Shown: in pieces, positions 6,051 to 6,336 of the stretch
Layout: every line of letters starts with the position of its first letter
How positions within the stretch are numbered: the first letter of the stretch is position 1
Source: Bacillota bacterium
GTDB taxonomy: Bacteria; Bacillota; Dethiobacteria; Dethiobacterales; Dethiobacteraceae
Assembly: GCA_024650095.1 (NCBI GenBank)
Contig: JANKMV010000122.1
Coordinates: 1-6,336 of the forward strand
Length of the DNA stretch: 6,336 nucleotides
Direction of reading: 5' to 3'
The notes under the pieces: model-generated
Seen by the model: only the letters and a program-made list of their open reading frames with translations
Database searches by the model: none
What the model was told of the DNA's origin: nothing
Program-made: the position numbers and the translations under genes

Positions 6051-6336
6051 CTATTCATTTTCCGTTTCCTGCGAAAAAACGTCAACCTGTAGAGGAAGCG
6101 GATGTTCGATCAGCACGGAAAACATGTGAGCATCGGCAACAGGTCGTTTCCCTGCCAAAAGAAATTTTCCATCATTAATTTGTGCATTAATTGTAAATGT
6201 GCTCATCAGTTCATCATCTAGATAAATCTTGGTGGTTTCCCCTTGTCGCTCCGCTGTTTCTTGCTTAAAGGCATCTTTTGCTTGGTGGTTTAACGAAAAA
6301 AGAACAGCATCCTGATTTTGCGTGGTCTGATAGGGT
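6051..6336 (-). CDS. Protein with SecD-type P1 head domain, C-terminal part
   Basis: Only the last 94 residues are in the window; the gene enters from the right edge and ends with TAG at 6053-6051. The segment VLFSLNHQAKDAFKQETAE, then TTKIYLDDELMSTFTINAQI, DGKFLLAG and IEHPLPLQVDVFSQ follows the SecD pattern (strand, helix 'GAKKFAEVTAEN', 'IVLDGKVISAPTV', 'ITGNFT', 'LLRAGALPAPL'). In SecD this head domain is followed within a few residues by six membrane helices. Here the protein stops seven residues after the matching VDVF, so it is not a SecD translocase subunit. It is probably an exported protein or lipoprotein that uses this fold alone; its N-terminus is not visible. Function is unknown. 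It lies upstream of the PilZ gene on the same strand. Confidence 0.75.
   Translation of the reverse strand, partial: PYQTTQNQDAVLFSLNHQAKDAFKQETAERQGETTKIYLDDELMSTFTINAQINDGKFLLAGKRPVADAHMFSVLIEHPLPLQVDVFSQETENE

Overview
The window looks like chromosomal DNA of a low-to-mid GC Bacillota (Firmicutes) bacterium. Strong GGAGG-type ribosome binding sites precede TTG and GTG starts, one gene is a YfmF-type M16 peptidase homologue, another encodes a MotI/YcgR-type PilZ protein, and one tRNA gene has its CCA end encoded. A Negativicutes or related clostridial host is my guess from the gene mix and is not proven by the sequence. All five protein genes and the partial one at the left edge lie on the minus strand; the only plus-strand gene is a tRNA.

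Right part, read on the minus strand from 6336 to 4161: the C-terminal end of a protein with a SecD-type periplasmic 'P1 head' domain that stops where SecD would enter its membrane domain; a 161-bp spacer; a PilZ-domain c-di-GMP receptor; and mutY (adenine DNA glycosylase), which overlaps the PilZ gene by 20 bp. The start of mutY holds a perfect 12-bp inverted repeat with terminator-like T-runs.

Middle, 3793 to 4160: an intergenic island with a strong promoter, tRNA-Arg(CCG) and a hairpin terminator that can work in both directions and so probably also ends mutY transcription. It also holds two 23-bp direct repeats, 96 bp apart start to start, one of which touches the mutY stop codon.

Left part, 3777 to 1: a family 4 glycosyltransferase is coupled by a 4-bp stop/start overlap to a 722-residue secreted/membrane protein. 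That protein has a degenerate alkaline-phosphatase-like extracellular domain followed by about ten or eleven membrane helices. The two look like a cell-envelope glycan module. After a 116-bp gap comes the start of a YfmF-like inactive M16 peptidase homologue, linked in other Bacillota to 5-aminopentanol modification of elongation factor P.

There is no CRISPR array, insertion sequence or phage gene. The least explained items are the phosphatase-like membrane protein, the free-standing SecD head domain, the hairpin inside the mutY start and the repeat pair next to the tRNA.
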